Positions 1 through 11,799 of a stretch of 64,000 nucleotides of DNA are shown in pieces. The notes below the pieces were generated by a model. The model was given only the letters and a program-made list of their open reading frames with translations, made no database searches and had not been told where the DNA came from. The translations under genes were made by a program, and so were the position numbers. How positions within the stretch are numbered: position 1 is the stretch's first letter; the number at the start of each line of letters is the position of its first letter. The stretch is from Anthoceros angustus (lineage: Eukaryota; Streptophyta; Anthocerotopsida; Anthocerotales; Anthocerotaceae): positions 434,001-498,000 of the forward strand of contig MU008171.1 in NCBI GenBank assembly GCA_010909165.1, read 5' to 3'.

Positions 1-1810
1 GTTGGGGGCTCGGTAGTCGGCGTTGGAGTAGGGCGAGAAGAAGTCGGCCCAGGCGGAGAGCTTCCGGCGGGCGCTCCAGCCGATGTCTCGGCACAGATCG
101 TCGGCGTGCTTGATGTGCAAGATGGAAATGCAGAGGCGGGACATGAAGCGAGTGGCAGCCGAGACGCAGGCGGTCCAGCTGCGGATTTCCGTCTCCATGG
201 CCGCCTTGCTCGGCAGCGGGCGGGCCAGCTTGCCTGCAAGCAGATGCGCCAGCCACCGCGCCCCAGCTCCGACGAGTGCACCGTGGACAGCCCTTCCTGG
301 TAGCCTAGGAACGCCATGGCCGGGATGTCGGGGTGGATCAGGCCCTGCTTGCAACGACAGAGTGGGGTCAGGCCGGGCCGGGGCGGGACGGACGGGGCGG
401 GCCGGGCCGGGCCGGGTGGGCAATGGGAGCAGAAAGGGGAGAAGGCGGGCGGGGTGTAGTTGCGCCTTACCTGTAGAGGGGGAGGAGGTTGTTGGAGCCG
501 GTGAGGCGGTCGCGGTAAGGTTGAGGGAGCAGGGCCCGGAGCTTGCCGACGCCGTCGTAGCCGGTGCACATGATGACAACGTCGGCTTCCAGGTGCGTGC
601 TGTGCTGGTCCAACAGCGTGATGCCGGTGGCGGACAGCGTCCATGAGGCAGCCTTGATGGGGCGGATGGCCCCGCTCTCCAGGCTGGTGAAGAAGGTGGG
701 AGGAAGCTGCGGCAGGATGCAGCCTGCCAGGTCCTCCAGCAGCGGGTGCTCCGGCCGCAGCAGCTTCCTGTAGGAGCATCCTTGTTCGCCCTTGCCTTTG
801 CCTTTGCCTTTGCCTTTGCCTGTTGGGTAGTGGAGGAGCAGTCCCCATTCCGCCACCCTGAACACCAGCCATCGCTGCAAATGCAAAGAGCATCCCCGAA
901 GCGCAGCTGAATTAACCCATACTGCCTACAAAGCCTGCGTGCCGAGCATGATCCGAGGAATGTGGTCACTCACCAGGGGCGCGCAGATGTGCTGCAGGGC
1001 GGACTGGAGGGGGCCCTGGCCGGGCTGGCGCACCCAGAATTGCGCGAAGCGGGTGGAGAAGAGGTGGCCCAGGGGGAGCACGCCCAGCACCACCTTGTTC
1101 GGGGGGCATAGCCAGTGCGCGCGTCTGAAGAGCAGGGTGCAGCCCAGCGCCGGGTTGGCGGCCGCTACTTCCAGGGCCACGTCGATGGCGGTCTTCTGGA
1201 ATCCCATCACCACCACGCGCTGCCCGGCCACCAGCGCGTGCACGCCCGCCTCGTCCAGCCGGGAGTAGTCCAGCGCGTGCAGCACTTTGCCTCGGAACTG
1301 GGAAGCAGCCTCAGCTTCAGGTTGAGCAGCGAGCATGGGCAGAGGGCGGGGCAGGTCGCTGAAGAGGCCGCAGCACAGGACGAGGAAGTGGAAGTGCAGG
1401 AGCTGGTCGTCCGCTAGGCGGACCTCCCACCCGACGGCCTCCTCCTTCTCGTCCACTTCCGGATCCCGCCACGCCGAGATGGCCTGCACCGAGCTGCCGA
1501 GGCGGATGCGCGGCAGCAGCTTGAAGGCGCTGGCGTACGAGTGCAGGTAGCTCTGCACCTGCTCCTGCCATGGATTCTGCTCCTGCACCTCCTCCGGCCA
1601 CGGGAAGTCGCTCATCTCGTACTGCTGCTTGGAGGTCTGCAGGCGGGCCGTGGAGTAGCTGCTGCTCCACACGCCGCCCACGCACTCCCGGGCCTCCAGC
1701 ACCGTCACCTCCCATCCTGCGCTTGCTGCCTCTTGTAAAACGTATTTGCAAGCCAGCAGCCCGCTCACTCCCGCTCCCACTATCCCCACTCGCCGCTTCC
1801 TCTTCTCCAT
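1..1810 (-). CDS. Flavin-dependent monooxygenase, FMO1-like (3' end damaged or runs off the edge)
   Basis: Exons read as 1810-974, 874-471 and 344 to the window edge, with clear GT-AG ends. The product is a plant FMO1-type flavoprotein that uses FAD and NADPH to oxygenate a small N- or S-containing substrate; the substrate cannot be told from sequence. Seen: the FAD-binding GAGVSG at residues 12-17, the FMO signature FRGKVLHALDY near 172-182, and a second nucleotide-binding stretch VVVMGFQKTAID near 200-210, the form typical of the plant FMO1 branch. Exon 2 holds the TGYDG segment and an unusual GKGKGKGKGKG run encoded by a TTTGCC microsatellite (about 789-823). Exon 3 still encodes the family C-terminus, but entering it in the expected phase gives an early TGA, and a second one-base shift lies near 265. 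Either this is a decaying gene or single bases are missing from the sequence. Confidence 0.8.
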
Positions 1811-2406
1811 TCTTCCTCGACAGATCTACACTTCTACGCTGTCCCCAGCCTTCCGGAGCAGCACTGCCGTTGTGTGCAATGCCATCGATCCACGATCTCT
1901 TGCATGCTCATCTTCAGGAGGGACGCCCCACTACGTTTTTTTGTCTTGCGATCCTTCTCTGCATCACGAAGGAGCAGCTCATGCAGTGCACCAAACAGCG
2001 ATTGAAGATATTTCTTGCACACGACATCCATCCCATTGCGACTAGAATGTTCAGGAAGGGGGATACATGTGCATTTGCTTCCACGTTCTGCAGTAAATAG
2101 GCACGTCATTTCTAAAGATCATTTGAAAGACATCAGAAAAATCTACTTCGGAAGACAAGTGGAAGGTGCTCAGAAAAGGATGCGAAGTTTCATCAATTGT
2201 TTAAATGTCAATGCTGAAGCCTGCCAATCAGTTTAACAAATCTGACCCTCTCCAAGCAAAGGAGGGACCAAAAATGGAAAAATTGTGCGTGCAAAGAATC
2301 AGCTCCAGCTCCAATCTACAGCAGCAATACAGCAGCACTAACAAAACGCTGCAAACGTATACAAAATTTGCTACCAGATCACTATCTCCTACCAACAACG
2401 AGCCAT
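1811..2406. other. Intergenic spacer between FMO and HSC70
   Basis: About 600 bp holding the upstream region of the monooxygenase gene and the 3' flank of HSC70, both on the minus strand. No convincing coding region or RNA gene is visible. Confidence 0.6.
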
Positions 2407-4485
2407 TTAGTCTACTTCCTCAATCTTGGGGCCAGCACCGCCGCCAACATTGCCGTCGTCAGATGCTCCATACTGTCCCGCGCCGCCTTCAGGTCCCGCT
2501 CCTCCAGCATACATCCTGGCGATGATGGGGTTGCAAATACTCTCCAACTCCTTCATCTTGTCATCGAACTCATCAGCCTCCGCCAGCTGGTTCTGATCCA
2601 ACCAGTGGATGGTCTGTTCCACGGCGTCCTCAATCTTCTTCTTCTCCGAAGCATCCAGCTTGCTACCGATCTTGTCATCCTTGATAGTGTTCCTCATGTT
2701 GTAGGCATAATTCTCGAGAGAGTTCTTCGAGTCAATCTTCTTCTTGTGCTCCTCATCCTCAGATTTATACTTCTCGGCATCCTGAACCATCTTCTCAATC
2801 TCTTCCTTGCTGAGCCTGCCCTTGTCGTTGGTAATAGTGATCTTATTTTTCTGCCCTGTTGTCTTGTCCTCCGCAGACACATTCAAAATACCGTTGGCAT
2901 CAATATCAAAGCAGACATTGATCTGAGGCACACCTCTGGGGGCAGGAGGGATGCCAGACAGCTCAAACTTCCCGAGCAAGTTGTTGTCCCGAGTCCTCGA
3001 CCTTTCTCCTTCGTACACTTGGATCAAGACACCGGGTTGGTTGTCGGAGTATGTAGAGAACACCTGCTCCTTCTTCGTGGGGATAGTTGTGTTCCTCGGG
3101 ATGAGGACAGTCATCACTCCTCCAGCGGTCTCCAGACCAAGGGACAACGGGGTTACATCAAGCAGCAACAGATCCTGCACCTTCTCATTTCCTTCTCCGC
3201 TCAGGATGGCTGCCTGCACTGCGGCACCATACGCCACAGCCTCATCGGGGTTGATGCTCTTGCACAGCTCCTTCCCGTTGAAGAAGTCCTGCAACAGCTG
3301 CTGCACCTTCGGAATACGAGTAGATCCTCCAACCAACACCACATCATGGATGGAACTCTTGTCCATCTTGGCATCCCTTAAACACTTCTCTACAGGCTCC
3401 ATACACTTTCTGAACATGTCCATGTTCAGCTCCTCGAACCGAGCACGGGTGATGGTGGAGTAGAAGTCAGTACCCTCATACAGAGAATCAATCTCAATCG
3501 TTGTCTGCGCGGTCGACGACAATGTCCTCTTCGCCCTCTCGCAAGCGGTCCTCAACCTTCTCAAGGCCCTAGGATTACCGCTGATGTCCTTCTTGTACTT
3601 TCTCTTGAACTCCAACACGAAGTGGTTCACCATCCGGTTGTCGAAGTCCTCCCCTCCTAAGTGTGTGTCTCCAGCCGTCGCCTTGACCTCAAAGATACCC
3701 TCCTCAATGGTCAGCAGAGAGACATCGAAAGTACCACCTCCCAAATCAAAAATGAGCACATTCTTCTCGCCCACGCTAGCCGCCTTCTTGTCCAAACCGT
3801 AGGCGATGGCAGCCGCCGTCGGCTCGTTGATTATTCTCATGACGTTGAGTCCTGAGATCACGCCCGCATCCTTGGTCGCTTGCCTCTGAGAGTCATTGAA
3901 GTAGGCGGGAACGGTGACAACTGCGTTCTTCACAACAGTCCCAAGGAAAGCTTCGGCAATCTCCTTCATCTTAGTCAGGACCATGGACGAGATCTCCTCT
4001 GCGGCAAAGGTCTTCTCCTCGCCCTTGTACTGAACACTGATCATCGGCTTCTCACCAGGCCCGGAAGAAACCTTGAACGGCCACAACTTGATGTCACTCT
4101 GGACAGAGGGATCAGAATATCTCCTTCCGATCAGCCGCTTCGCATCTGGAAGACGCACACACCAAGGAAACTTCAGGACAACCACGTCTTCCAGATCCGC
4201 AAGAGCAACACCACCGCACATGCAAAAGAGAAGACGGAACACAAGAACCAAAACCAGAGGCGGCAGCTTACCAAAGACGGTATTGATCGGGTTCATCGCC
4301 ACCTGGTTCTTGGCAGCATCACCAATGAGACGCTCCGTCTCCGTGAAGGCGACATAAGAGGGCGTGGTGCGGTTACCCTGGTCATTGGCTATGATCTCCA
4401 CACGGTCATGTTGCCAGACTCCGACACAAGAGTAGGTTGTTCCTAAGTCGATACCGATGGCAGGGCCTTCGCCCTTTCCCGCCAT
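2407..4485 (-). CDS. HSC70: Cytosolic heat shock cognate 70 kDa protein
   Basis: Two exons, 4485-4272 and 4145-2407, give a 650-residue Hsp70. It is an ATP-driven chaperone of the cytosol and nucleus that works with J-proteins, nucleotide exchange factors and Hsp90 co-chaperones. Seen: [11 protein letters not shown] at the start of the nucleotide-binding domain, the [14 protein letters not shown] signature, the [13 protein letters not shown] signature, a full substrate-binding domain and lid, a Gly-rich tail and the C-terminal EEVD that marks the cytosolic class. The single intron lies in phase 1 at the conserved aspartate (TTTG|AT, Asp72), the classic plant Hsp70 intron site. The 126-nt intron is a multiple of three without a stop, so one continuous frame spans the gene; those 42 residues are not part of the family and should be removed from any protein model. 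The LINE complex begins 165 bp upstream of the start codon. Confidence 0.97.
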   Translation of the reverse strand: MAGKGEGPAIGIDLGTTYSCVGVWQHDRVEIIANDQGNRTTPSYVAFTETERLIGDAAKNQVAMNPINTVFGKLPPLVLVLVFRLLFCMCGGVALADLEDVVVLKFPWCVRLPDAKRLIGRRYSDPSVQSDIKLWPFKVSSGPGEKPMISVQYKGEEKTFAAEEISSMVLTKMKEIAEAFLGTVVKNAVVTVPAYFNDSQRQATKDAGVISGLNVMRIINEPTAAAIAYGLDKKAASVGEKNVLIFDLGGGTFDVSLLTIEEGIFEVKATAGDTHLGGEDFDNRMVNHFVLEFKRKYKKDISGNPRALRRLRTACERAKRTLSSTAQTTIEIDSLYEGTDFYSTITRARFEELNMDMFRKCMEPVEKCLRDAKMDKSSIHDVVLVGGSTRIPKVQQLLQDFFNGKELCKSINPDEAVAYGAAVQAAILSGEGNEKVQDLLLLDVTPLSLGLETAGGVMTVLIPRNTTIPTKKEQVFSTYSDNQPGVLIQVYEGERSRTRDNNLLGKFELSGIPPAPRGVPQINVCFDIDANGILNVSAEDKTTGQKNKITITNDKGRLSKEEIEKMVQDAEKYKSEDEEHKKKIDSKNSLENYAYNMRNTIKDDKIGSKLDASEKKKIEDAVEQTIHWLDQNQLAEADEFDDKMKELESICNPIIARMYAGGAGPEGGAGQYGASDDGNVGGGAGPKIEEVD

Positions 4486-4649
4486 TGAGATGATCGACTG
4501 GAAGAATGGAGAAGAGAAAAGAGAACAAGGGGAAGCGGGTGGGGCGCAACAGGGAGGGAACAGGCAAAGCTACTGCAGCAAGCAGGAAGACAAGGCACTG
4601 CAAGTGCGAGTGAGGGATCGAGAGCAAGGGAAGAGCAAAAGAAAGCAGT
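4486..4649 (-). promoter_or_regulatory. HSC70 5' leader
   Basis: Purine-rich on the plus strand, so pyrimidine-rich on the HSC70 strand, as expected of a 5' leader. It ends where the duplicated sequence begins at 4650. I see no canonical GAAnnTTCnnGAA heat-shock element here. Confidence 0.4.
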
Positions 4650-5880
4650 GAGGCGAGGGCTGCCGTCGGCTGCAACGGCTTAAAAACAGGAGGCCGAAGG
4701 CTCTGGAACTCCAGCCCTATTTCTTCCGCCCTAGTCTTCCTTTCCTCCCGAACCGAATGGGTGGCTCGGAACCGAGCCGAATGGAGTACTTCGGAAGCCC
4801 TTCTAGCTGCTTCCACGCGGCGGGATTGAATCTGAACCGCGTTCGTCCCGCCTCGCGCCCCGCCCCATTTGAGGCCTCAAAAACCGGAATAGTATGCATC
4901 CAATCCACCTCAACCACGTGTGTTAGGTGTGAATAATTTCTCTTAAATCTAAGGTGCTGATTTTGTTTTGCTTGGCTCCCTTGGTTTCCCCTTGTGCGCT
5001 TTGCCCCGGCTCCACTGTTTCCATAAGATACTGATTTTGTTTTTGCTCCGGCCCATGATCTTTTTTTCTTTCCCTTTTCTTCGTCTTTAAATAAAAGATA
5101 CCTTTGAATGCTTATGAACAATATATTAAAAAAATAAAAGAGTAGACGTTATTAATAGGCGAATGGGGAATCCCATCTACCCCTGAAGTCCGAGGAGGAA
5201 CAACCCAAAAAGGGCTAATAGTAAAAAGGGAAGTCCTAGTCCCCTCAAATGCCTTTCCCGTAACTACCTACTGCACCAATGATATCGTGATCAGGGATGA
5301 TGAAGGGCCTACCTACATCGGTGCCGAAGAAGCCGCTAGTCCTGCGCACGTAGCCGTCCTATAAATGTAGCCGCCGCAGAGCTATGGAACTCCAAAGAAA
5401 GCCACCACGGAGGAAAGGGGAGGCCCCTCCAATTCTATGGTAGTGATAGGCTTTGCACACCCTTAATTAACCTAGAAGTCCTTGCCCATAGCCCCATAAG
5501 TCTCGAGGGCGAGGGGATGAAAACATGGCCGCCTTGCATAAGAGAGTACTTGTGAGTCTTCTTGGTTGCACATCCTTCCGCCACCCGGGGTTGATGATGA
5601 CATGCTCGCTTATACAGTCTCTCGTGGGATCCGTGACAACCACATCAGCGATATAAATTTGCTCCCCCCTAGTATAAAAAAGGTCCGCCCTGAGTGACAC
5701 ACCATTACGCAATGTACATGGGTGCTCCCGTACGGAAAAAAACCGCTCTCCATAGTTATCGAAAACATGACGTCGTGAACGGCGTCATGCGTAGCAATAC
5801 GTTGCCCCCCCACGGGACAACGGGCCAAATGGGATCCGGAATCGTTGATGGCAGCTCCACAAATGCACGTGAAAAGAGAA
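4650..5880. repeat. Direct repeat unit A (HSC70 upstream DNA plus LINE 3' end)
   Basis: A 1,231-bp unit directly repeated at 5881. Its left part (roughly 4650-5130) is GC-rich and lies next to HSC70, so it is probably native upstream DNA; its right part (5467-5880) is the LINE endonuclease region. The left half is the fuller version of the two copies, while the right half carries small deletions relative to unit B. Confidence 0.8.
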
Positions 5881-7120
5881 GAGGCGAGGGCTGCCGTCGG
5901 CTGCAACGGCTTAAAACAGGAGGCCGAAGGCTCTGGAACTCCAGCCCTATTTCTTCCGCCCTAGTCTTCCTTTCCTCCCGAACTGAATGGTGGCTCGGAA
6001 CCGAGCCGAATGGAGTACTGGAAGCCCTTCTAGCTGCTTCCACGCGGCGGGATTGAATCTGAACCGCGTTCGTCCCGCCTCGCGCCCCGCCCCATTTGAG
6101 GCCTCAAAACCGGAATAGTATGCATCCAATCCACCTCAACCACGTGTGTTAGGTGTGAATAATTTCTCTTAAATCTAAGGTGCTGATTTTGTTTTGCTTG
6201 GCTCCTTGGTTTCCCCTTGTGCGCCCAGCTCCACTGTTTCCATAAGATACTGATTTTGTTTTGCTCCGGCCCATGATCTTTTTTCTTTCCCTTTCTTCGT
6301 CTTTAAATAAAAGATACCTTTGAATGCTTATGAACAATATATTAAAAATAAAAGAGTAGACGTTATTAATAGGCGAATGGGGAATCCCATCTACCCCTGA
6401 AGTCCGAGGAGGAACAACCCAAAAAGGGCTAATAGTAAAAAGGGAAGTCCTAGTCCCCTCAAATGCCTTTCCCGTAACTACCTACTGCACCAATGATATC
6501 GTGATCAGGGATGATGAAGGGCCTACCTACATCGGTGCCGAAGAAGCCGCTAGTCCTGCGCACGTAGCCGTCCTATAAATAGCGTTAGCCAGCGCTTTCG
6601 GCAGAGCTATGGAAACCCGCTGGCGAAAAAAGCCACCACGGAGGAAAGGGGGAGGCCCCTCCAATTCCTATGGTAGTGATAGGCTTTTGCACACTCCTTA
6701 ATTAACCTAGAGAAGTCCTTGCCCATAGCCCCATAAGTCTCGAGGGCGAGGGGGATGAAAACATGGCCGTCTTGCATAAGAGAGTACTTGTGAGTCTTGC
6801 TGGTTGCACATCTTTCCGCCACCCAGCCCGGGGGGTTGATGATGACATGCTCGCTTATACAGTCTCTCGTGGGATCCGTGACAACCACATCAGCGATATA
6901 AATTTGCTCCCCCCTAGTATAAAAAAGGTCCGCCCTGAGTGACACACCATTACGCAATGTACATGGGTGCTCCCGTACGGAAAAAAACCGCTCTCCATAG
7001 TTATTAAAACATGACGTGAACGGGCGTCATGCGTAGCAATACGTTGCCCCCCCACGGGACAACGGGCCAAATGGGATCCGGAATCGTTGATGGCAGCTCC
7101 ACAAATGCACGTGAAAAGAG
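5881..7120. repeat. Direct repeat unit B (second copy of unit A)
   Basis: This begins with the same GAGGCGAGGGCTGCC as unit A and runs to about 7120. The junction shares GAGGC with the LINE sequence it joins, that is, short microhomology. Here the left half carries 1-5-base deletions, mostly in homopolymers, and the endonuclease half (6607-7120) is the better preserved one. Confidence 0.8.
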
Positions 7121-8440
7121 AAGAGGCCAGAGAATGAGCCAAACCGAGGCGGACCTCATCGCGGGTAAAAGGACGTGGTGCGATTCGAACGCCGAATGCA
7201 AGGCCGAGCCAAAAGCCGAGCTCGCCTGTCAGAACGCAGCGGGCCCGAAGACTGGAATGGAGGAGTCCAAGGAGGGCCTTTGCTCAGAATATTGCTTCTC
7301 CGGAGAGAGGCTTGAAGGCCACGCAACCCTTCCTTAGAGAAGAGGAAAAAGGAGGCATGGCTTCCTAGCCTCCGAGGAAAGGGGAGTCCCTAGCCCGCCT
7401 GAGAGAGACCTCGCAGGGAAGGCCCCTCCTCAACACTCGAGACGGCTTCTAGAAGGGAGTCTTAAAATTGGGCAGAGGGCCCAACTCCGAGGAAAGCCGA
7501 GCCGAGCCCATGGCCAAGAAGCCGCTAGTCCTGCGCGTGGCTCCTATAAATAGCGTTAGCCGGTAGCTTTCGGCTATGGAAACCGCTGGCCACCACGAGG
7601 AAAGGGGAGGCCCCTCCAATTCCTATGGTAGTGATAGGCTTTGCACACTCCTTAATTAACCTAGAAGTCCTTGCCCATAGCCCCATAAGTCTCGAGGGCG
7701 GGGGATGAAAACATGGCCGTCTTGCATAAGAGAGTACTTGAGTCTTCTTGGTTGCACATCTTTCCGCCACCGGCCGGGGTTGATGATGACATGCTCGCTC
7801 TGATCTCGTGGGATCCGTGACAACCACATCGCGATATAAATTTGCTCCCCTAGTATAAAAGGTCCATACTGGTGACACCATTACGCAATGTACATGGGTG
7901 CTCCTGCGGAAAAAACCGCTCTCCATAGTTATCGAAAACATGGCGTCGTGAGCGGGCGTCATGCGTAACATCGTTGCCCCCCCACGGGACAACGGGCCAA
8001 ATGGGATCCGGAATCGTTGATGGCAGCTCCACAAATGCACGTGAAAAGAGAAGAGGCCAGAGAATGAGCCAAACCAAGGCGGACCCTCATCGCGGTCGAA
8101 AAGGACGCTGGTGCGATTCGGGCAGCGAATGCAAGGCCGAGCCAAAAGCCGAGAGCGCGAGCGAGGCAGCGGGCCCGAACACAGGAATGGAGGTCAAAAG
8201 GAGGCCCCTTTGCGCTGTAAATATTGCTTCTCTGGAGGCTTGAAGGCCACGCAACCCTTCCTTAGAAAGAGGAAAAAGGAGGCATGGCTTCCTAGCCTCC
8301 GAGGAAAGGGGAGTCCTTAGCCCGAGAGAGACACCGAGGCCCCTCCTCAACACTCGAGACGAAGGCTTCTAGAAGGGGGGAGTCCTGCGGCTAAAATTGG
8401 GCAGAGAGGGCCCAACTCCCGAGGAAAGTTGCCGGAGCTG
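6540..8440. repeat. Two-copy direct repeat of the LINE 3' region
   Basis: About 6540-7500 and 7506-8440 align over their whole length. Both begin at AAGAAGCCGCTAGTCCTGCG and end near GGGCAGAGAGGGCCCAACTC. The two copies differ by many small insertions and deletions, and neither carries an intact endonuclease frame. Confidence 0.75.
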
Positions 8441-9110
8441 ACGCCTCCATGGCCAGCAAGCCAGTGCCTCCAAAGGCCACTGGCAGTGATGCCTCTTTTC
8501 GCGCCAAGTCACCGTCAGTGCATTCGAAGGTGCCGGGACCTATAATGTTCCCAAGCGCCTATATAATCTGCTTATCAAAATGCCTCAAGCTTGATAAAAA
8601 GGCCGGGGATGGAGCAACCATCCTGGTAAGATAACATGGTCGACGCGCGAAGCAGGAAGACAAAATACCAAACGCAACCTGAGGGTGCCCAATTTGTGAA
8701 AGGTCCCCAATGTGAGCCGCGTCTTCTTCCAGAGCCACGTCCACAAACCGTTGAATAAAGTCAGGGGGGCCCAACGGAACTCCGAGGACCCGAAGCCCTT
8801 GCAGAGAAATAATATCCCCCCCTGGATAGTGAAGAGGGGGTGTATTGCCGGAAGGGGACCACACCCTGCACTTATTGATCTTGACCCTTAATCCCATACG
8901 GGAGAGCTCCAAGGAGAAGAGATCAAAGGCAGCCCTCACCTTGTCCCCTGGCTCGAGGATATGGGTATCGTCAGCCACGGATGGGAAAGGGCACTCCCGA
9001 AATGCAGAGGCTGTGGAAGATAGCGCCCTGAAGTGCGCCATGGCGAAGAGGGCGCCTCCCAATGGATCCCCTTGCCTTGTGCCCGTCACCGAGTGGAGAA
9101 CCGAAACGAC

Positions 9111-10265
9111 TTCCGTAGCTGGACCATGTTGATAGTAGAGATTGGACGGAGAACCGTAGAAGGAGCGAACAAATGGAATGAGGCCCGCTAGCTGCCCACC
9201 TGCGTCCTTGAGTTCCGAGAAAATGGTGGCCCTAGACATAGTGTTGAAGGCATTCTCGACATCTACCTGTAGAGCAACCCAATATGGGTGAGACTCGAGG
9301 ACCGCTGGATATCAAAGGCCGCAGACTCACAACCCCCTCCCGTGGCAATCCCAAATTGGTGGGGGCAAAGGTGCTCCCGGAAGTGCTCTTGAAGTTGAAT
9401 CGCAATGCTGCGGCTGATGAGGCGCAAGAACACCTCTCCGACAAAGAATAGGGCGCCCCAATGGATCCCTTGCCTCAGCCCGCGTCGAGTGGAGAACCAA
9501 ACGACTCCGTAGGCTGACCATGTTGATAGTAGAGATTGGAGAACCGTAGAAGGAGCGAACAAATGGAATGAGGCCCGCTAGCGCCGGCCCTTGAGTTCAG
9601 AAAATGGTGGCCCTAGACATAGTGTTGAAGGCATTCTCGACATCTACTAGAGCAACCCAATATGGGTGAGACTCGAGGAGCTGGATACCAAAGGCCGCAG
9701 ACTCACAACCCCTAGGTGGCAATCCCAAATTGGTGGGGCAAAGGTGCTCCCAAGTGCTCTTGAAGTTGAATCGCAATGTCACGGATGAGGCGCAAGAACA
9801 CCCTCTGACAAAGAATAGGGCGCACCCACGAGGTTTCTCCAAAGCTAGTAACCCGCAAGCCCCAAGACCGGGAGATCGTGCGAGGGACCTCGCCCGCCAC
9901 CGAGTGGAGAACCAAACGACTCCGTAGGACCATGTTGATAGTAGAGATTGACGGAGAACCGTAGAAGGAGCGAACAAATGGAATGAGGCCCGCTAGCTGC
10001 CCACCTGCGTCCTTGAGTTCCGAGAAAATGGTGGCCCTAGACATAGTGTTGAAGGCATTCTCGACATCTACCTGTAGAGCAACCCAATATGGGTGAGACT
10101 CGAGGAGCGCCTGGATACCAAAGGCCGCAGACTCACAACCCCCTAGAGTGGCAATCCCAAATTGGTGGGGGCAAAGGTGCTCCCGGAAGTGCTCTTGAAG
10201 TTGAATCGCAATGCTGCGGCTGATGAGGCGCAAGAACACCTCTCTGACAGCAATAGGGCGCACCC
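9111..10265. repeat. Triplicated RT core segment
   Basis: A segment of roughly 350 bp recurs at about 9111-9453, 9490-9830 and 9905-10265, with a period near 400 bp. It encodes the stretch from the RLISR motif through DVENAFN to the start of the RQGDP block. The middle copy has the most small deletions. Confidence 0.75.
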
Positions 10266-10890
10266 CCGACGTAGGTTTCTCCAAAGCTAGTAACCTGCAA
10301 GCCCCCAAGACCTGGGAGATCGTGCGAGGGACCTCGGCTCTGGCCACAGCCGCCGCCTGAATGAAAAGCTATGAAAAACCACTAGATGGATCCTTTGGGG
10401 AGAAATAATCTCGAAGGTGGTCATAAACTGTCCCTGACAAACCACCCGAGGAGAGTGGGGGGAGAGGCCCCACCAAAACCGCCTGCCTAGACAAAAAGCT
10501 CCTCGAAGTCGAAGGTATCCTGAGGAATGCTGTCACTGGGGGCCGGATGAAGGGCACGGAGTGCAGCGATGGTGTCCTCGGAGGCCGACGCCACCGGCTC
10601 CGGGCGGAGAGCCCTAGTGGCCCGTGCGTACTCACCATTCCGACCCAACATATGACACCTTCGGAGACGCGCCTTACCAGGGTCCGGACAAACCTGGTCG
10701 ACCTTGGCCGACCCCAACCTAGATCTTGCCGCCAAAAGATCGTCCTCTTGTAGATCCTCCCAATCCCCCGCCCGAAAGCGGCGGAGGCAGAAAGCCACCT
10801 CCCTATGGCCTGAAGAACTGCCCCTAGAGCGCCGAAGACCACCTAGGAAGGAAAAGGAAAAGAGTCCAAGCTTCTTATTAAAAAAATTGT

Positions 10891-11799
10891 AGTGACCATC
10901 TTACTATAGTCTGCGGTAGTGACTATTTAAATAAACAGAATTATTGTTATCGTTGTAAATCCCCCTTCCAACGAGAGGGTTTTTGTGACTTTGCTGGGTG
11001 AAAAGAGCTTGCATGAATTGTAGATTCCTTCGACGAAATTCTCTCTAATTTTCAATTTTGAAATCATGTTAGCTTCGTTCGTGCTTTTTCATGGGCTTGG
11101 TTTCTGTTCATATGGTGTCTCAAGGGGATTATACGATAAATTTCATCATACATAACATTTCAATCAAAACACCAAGAGACCTATGGAACATAGAATCAAT
11201 TAGTACCACAGCTTTCAAAGGTTGCGCGCACTTAGCTTAAAATTTTGGAATTTTTTACGTTTTTGTATTTTTTTATGTTTTTGTTATTTTAAAGGGTTCC
11301 TTTAGGCGTTTTCAACCGTTTTTGTGCACCTCCCTAATCTAGATATGTCATCATCTTGACTTAGCCCTCATCTTTTTTCCAGTGATTAAAACTTCAAACT
11401 AGTTATGAGAACCTTTCCATCTTTTGAATCTTGAGAGGTTTGGCATGGGCCCAGCTCCAAGTGCAGACCATATCAATCTCATTTTCACACTACATACGGA
11501 TCAAGAGCATCAGGTCAACGAAGATATTGTCGTCCCAATGTCTGAGAAACGAAGTCTTGAAGAAATCCCTGAGCGAGAGTGTAGTCTTAGGATTGACTAG
11601 TATGAGTGAAAGGTTGGTGCGTTGCGCACCAAAATCAGAGCACGAGTTCTAAAAACTCTAAATGTTTAAACGTACACGTGCAGGTTGTGAGAATGACTCA
11701 GAATTGGATAGAAGGCTCAGTATTGGATAAATTTTAAAATCAAATATGTTTATGCATGTGTAAATAAGACCTAAACTCTTCAAAACGGCCATTTGTAGT
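10891..11799. other. AT-rich spacer, no gene seen
   Basis: Low-complexity AT-rich sequence between the two LINE remnants. No convincing coding region. Confidence 0.5.

Larger units (their letters stand above)
4650..10890 (-). mobile_element. Rearranged R2-like (restriction-like endonuclease) LINE complex
   Basis: A non-LTR retrotransposon read right to left and broken by frameshifts. From 10,840 downward come the pre-RT region, then RT blocks with PIAVREVFLRLISR, a DVENAFN motif, RQGDPLGGALFA and a VADD catalytic box (about 10,350-8,560). They are followed by IIGPGTFEC and the C-terminal zinc-knuckle and endonuclease region. That last part has the C-x-C-x-H-x-C arrangement followed by QRIATHDA and then a D-(12)-D pair (RADLF and IADVV), the pattern of the restriction-like endonuclease of R2-type elements. 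The RT core is present about three times and the 3' part three times. No intact ORF remains. The exact 3' end is unclear because the unit nearest HSC70 is fused to probable promoter DNA. A relative lies in opposite orientation at 47.86-49.15 kb. Confidence 0.8.

Noticed and set aside
2368-3381. 337-codon open frame antisense to HSC70
   Set aside because: Long antisense frames are a known by-product of Hsp70 codon bias; no independent signal supports a gene.
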